In this document: in pieces, positions 61,852-64,000 of the stretch
Layout of the letters: every line of letters begins with the position of its first letter
How positions within the stretch are numbered: position 1 is the first letter of the stretch
Assembly: GCF_001043005.1 (NCBI RefSeq)
Contig: NZ_JYKZ01000016.1
Coordinates: forward strand, 1-64,000
Source of the DNA: Pseudomonas psychrophila
GTDB lineage: Bacteria > Pseudomonadota > Gammaproteobacteria > Pseudomonadales > Pseudomonadaceae
Reading direction: 5' to 3'
DNA: 64,000 nt
Notes under the pieces: generated by a model
Database searches by the model: none
Told to the model about the DNA's origin: nothing
The model's input: the letters and a program-made list of their open reading frames with translations, nothing else
Position numbers and translations under genes: made by a program

Positions 61852-63768
61852 TTACTTGTTGTCTTTTACTTCTTCGAACTCAGCGTCGACAACGTCGTCC
61901 GCTTTTTCAGCCGAATCAGCTGGCTTGGCCGCTGCGTCTGCCGGGTTCGCTTGCTCGGCGTACATTTTCTGTGCAACCGGAGCAGACACCTTGGACAGCT
62001 CTTCAACCTTGGCTTCGATAGCAGCCTTGTCGTCGCCTTTAACAGCAGCTTCAAGTGCAACTACAGCAGCTTCGATTGCAGCTTTCTCTTCCTCGGTTAC
62101 TTTGTCGCCAGCATCGACGATCATTTTGCGAGTCGAGTGAACCAGTGCGTCGCCCTGATTACGTGCAGCTGCCAGCTCTTCGAACTTGCGGTCTTCCTCA
62201 GCATTGATCTCGGCATCGCGAACCATCTGAGCGATTTCTTCCTCGGACAGACCCGAGTTAGCCTTGATCACGATGGACTGAGACTTGCCAGTCGCCTTGT
62301 CTTTTGCACTTACGTGCAGGATGCCGTTGGCATCGATGTCGAAGGTTACTTCGATCTGAGGCACGCCACGTGGAGCTGGTGGAATGTCAGCCAGGTCGAA
62401 CTTGCCCAACGACTTGTTCTGTGCGGCTTGCTTACGCTCACCTTGCAGCACGTGAATGGTCACAGCGCCCTGGTTGTCGTCAGCCGTCGAGAACACTTGC
62501 GATTTCTTTGTAGGAATCGTGGTGTTTTTCTCGATCAGAGCAGTCATTACGCCGCCCATGGTTTCGATACCCAAAGTCAGCGGGCTCACGTCCAGCAACA
62601 GAACGTCTTTAACATCACCGGCCAATACCGCGCCCTGGATAGCAGCACCCATGGCAACAGCTTCGTCCGGGTTCACGTCTTTACGTGCTTCCTTGCCGAA
62701 GAACTCGGTTACCAGCTTCTGTACCAGCGGCATACGAGTCTGACCACCGACCAAGATCACGTCGTTGATCGCGCCAACGTCGATACCAGCGTCTTTCAGA
62801 GCAATGCGGCAAGGCTCGATGGTGCGCTGAACCAGGTCTTCAACCAGCGATTCCAGCTTGGCGCGAGAAATCTTCACGTTCAAGTGCTTAGGACCGGTGG
62901 CATCTGCAGTGATGTAAGGCAGATTCACGTCAGTCGACTGGCTCGAAGACAGTTCGATCTTGGCTTTTTCAGCAGCTTCTTTCAGACGCTGCATCGCCAG
63001 CGGGTCACCTTTAAGGTTCATGCCGCTTTCTTTCTTGAACTCGTCAACCAGGTAGTCGATCAGACGGATGTCAAAGTCTTCACCACCCAGGAACGTGTCA
63101 CCGTTGGTTGCCAGCACTTCAAACTGGTGCTCGCCATCAACTTCGGCAATTTCAATGACCGACACGTCGAAAGTACCGCCACCCAAGTCATAAACGATGA
63201 CAGTGTGGTCGCCCTTCGCTTTGTCCATACCGTAAGCCAGAGCAGCTGCGGTTGGTTCGTTGATGATGCGCTTAACGTCCAGACCCGCAATACGGCCGGC
63301 ATCTTTAGTAGCTTGACGCTGGCTGTCGTTGAAGTAGGCCGGAACGGTAATGACCGCTTCAGTCACTGGCTCGCCGAGGTAGTCTTCGGCGGTTTTCTTC
63401 ATTTTCTTCAGAATTTCAGCCGAGATCTGTGGCGGAGCCATTTTCTGGCCGTTCACTTCAACCCAAGCGTCACCGTTGTCAGCCTTGGCGATCTTGTACG
63501 GAACCATCTGAATGTCTTTCTGTACAACTTCTTCGTCAAAACGACGACCGATCAGACGCTTCACCGCGTACAGGGTGTTATGCGGATTGGTCACTGCCTG
63601 ACGCTTGGCCGACTGGCCAACCAGAATTTCGCCATCATTGGCGTACGCAACGATCGACGGCGTAGTACGCGCGCCTTCTGCGTTTTCGATAACTTTTGCT
63701 TTACCGTTTTCAAGAACCGAAACACACGAGTTGGTGGTCCCGAGGTCAATACCGATAATTCTGCCCAT
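61852..63768 (-). CDS. dnaK: Chaperone DnaK (Hsp70)
   Basis: ATP-dependent folding chaperone. The 638 residues start with IIGIDLGTTNSCVS, have the Hsp70 signatures VYDLGGGTFDVS and VILVGGQTRMP, the interdomain linker DVLLLDVSPLTLG, and an acidic C-terminal tail ending EEVKDNK. Second gene of the grpE-dnaK-dnaJ cluster. Confidence 0.98.
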   Translation of the reverse strand: MGRIIGIDLGTTNSCVSVLENGKAKVIENAEGARTTPSIVAYANDGEILVGQSAKRQAVTNPHNTLYAVKRLIGRRFDEEVVQKDIQMVPYKIAKADNGDAWVEVNGQKMAPPQISAEILKKMKKTAEDYLGEPVTEAVITVPAYFNDSQRQATKDAGRIAGLDVKRIINEPTAAALAYGMDKAKGDHTVIVYDLGGGTFDVSVIEIAEVDGEHQFEVLATNGDTFLGGEDFDIRLIDYLVDEFKKESGMNLKGDPLAMQRLKEAAEKAKIELSSSQSTDVNLPYITADATGPKHLNVKISRAKLESLVEDLVQRTIEPCRIALKDAGIDVGAINDVILVGGQTRMPLVQKLVTEFFGKEARKDVNPDEAVAMGAAIQGAVLAGDVKDVLLLDVSPLTLGIETMGGVMTALIEKNTTIPTKKSQVFSTADDNQGAVTIHVLQGERKQAAQNKSLGKFDLADIPPAPRGVPQIEVTFDIDANGILHVSAKDKATGKSQSIVIKANSGLSEEEIAQMVRDAEINAEEDRKFEELAAARNQGDALVHSTRKMIVDAGDKVTEEEKAAIEAAVVALEAAVKGDDKAAIEAKVEELSKVSAPVAQKMYAEQANPADAAAKPADSAEKADDVVDAEFEEVKDNK

Positions 63769-63868
63769 GTCTACTCTCCCTAAATTTGAATTTTGTTGCC
63801 GCAGCAGTGATGACCAACTGCGGCATTACTTAACGCTTGACTTCTAAATGGGGGCCTTGCGGCCGATT

Positions 63869-64000
63869 TCAAGCCTGCTCGTCAATCGATGGCGAAACCG
63901 GCGCTGGCGCCTTGCTAACTACGACCATAGCCGGGCGCAGCAAGCGACCATTGAGCTGATAACCTTTTTGAAACACCTTGAGCACACTGTTTGGCTCCAG
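63869..64000 (-). CDS. grpE: GrpE nucleotide exchange factor (C-terminal 43 residues)
   Basis: The last 43 codons and stop of grpE; the rest lies beyond the right edge. The visible residues ([21 protein letters not shown]) match the conserved C-terminal wing of GrpE, which pries ADP from DnaK. It lies 100 bases upstream of dnaK in the standard grpE-dnaK-dnaJ order. Confidence 0.93.

Overview
The window is chromosomal core DNA of a gammaproteobacterium of the genus Pseudomonas, most likely a non-aeruginosa species of the fluorescens/putida type. Diagnostic loci are CbrX-CbrA-CbrB with a CrcZ-type sRNA between cbrB and pcnB, a PrrF-type Fur-controlled sRNA beside heme-uptake genes, and a gene order that follows, from memory, P. 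aeruginosa PAO1 from about PA4690 (16S rRNA) to PA4762 (grpE). Spacers carry Pseudomonas-type REP inverted repeats (33294-33380, 18943-19074, 37479-37512). No insertion sequence, prophage, CRISPR array, toxin-antitoxin or defence island was seen, and no integrated mobile element.

Layout. 1-393: promoter and leader region of a ribosomal RNA operon read leftward; the 16S gene lies just outside the window. 394-3014: methionine-sulfoxide repair pair msrP-msrQ and pssA (phosphatidylserine synthase). 3105-6389: branched-chain amino-acid operon ilvI-ilvH-ilvC with a roughly 400-base upstream spacer. 6799-10215: yqcC-like gene, TPR lipoprotein and mrcB (PBP1b). 10332-12830 (+): phosphotransferase/P-loop kinase fusion, pentapeptide-repeat protein, TfoX C-terminal-domain protein. 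12883-15847: PrrF sRNA and heme ABC transporter hmuTUV, each with a Fur-box match. 15917-18117: small Rieske protein, sfsA, aminotransferase. 18440-26768 (+): dksA, gluQRS, cbrX, cbrA, cbrB, crcZ, pcnB. 26772-31061 (+): folK, panB, panC, pgi. 31114-37459 (+): MpaB-type oxygenase, thiolase, RlmI-like methyltransferase, DUF748 protein. The remainder is almost all on the minus strand: BON protein; the translation/RNA operon tRNA-fMet, rimP, nusA, infB, rbfA, truB, rpsO, pnp; tRNA-Leu; secG, tpiA, glmM, folP, ftsH, rlmE (with divergent yhbY); greA, carB, carA, dapB, dnaJ, dnaK and the 3' end of grpE.

The genes serve central functions: translation and RNA turnover, chaperones, envelope synthesis, and amino-acid, folate, pantothenate and pyrimidine synthesis, together with two global regulatory nodes. 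CbrAB-CrcZ relieves Hfq/Crc carbon catabolite repression, and Fur-PrrF manages iron sparing. The richest non-coding signals are the CbrB operator and sigma-54 promoter of crcZ, the PrrF promoter with its overlapping Fur box, a terminator-like hairpin read through by an overlapping leader ORF just before the TTG start of carA, three tandem rrn promoters beginning on the msrQ stop codon, and structured leaders at pnp, panB and ilvI. I found no convincing novel multi-gene system; the findings are mainly regulatory observations and small genes of unknown role.
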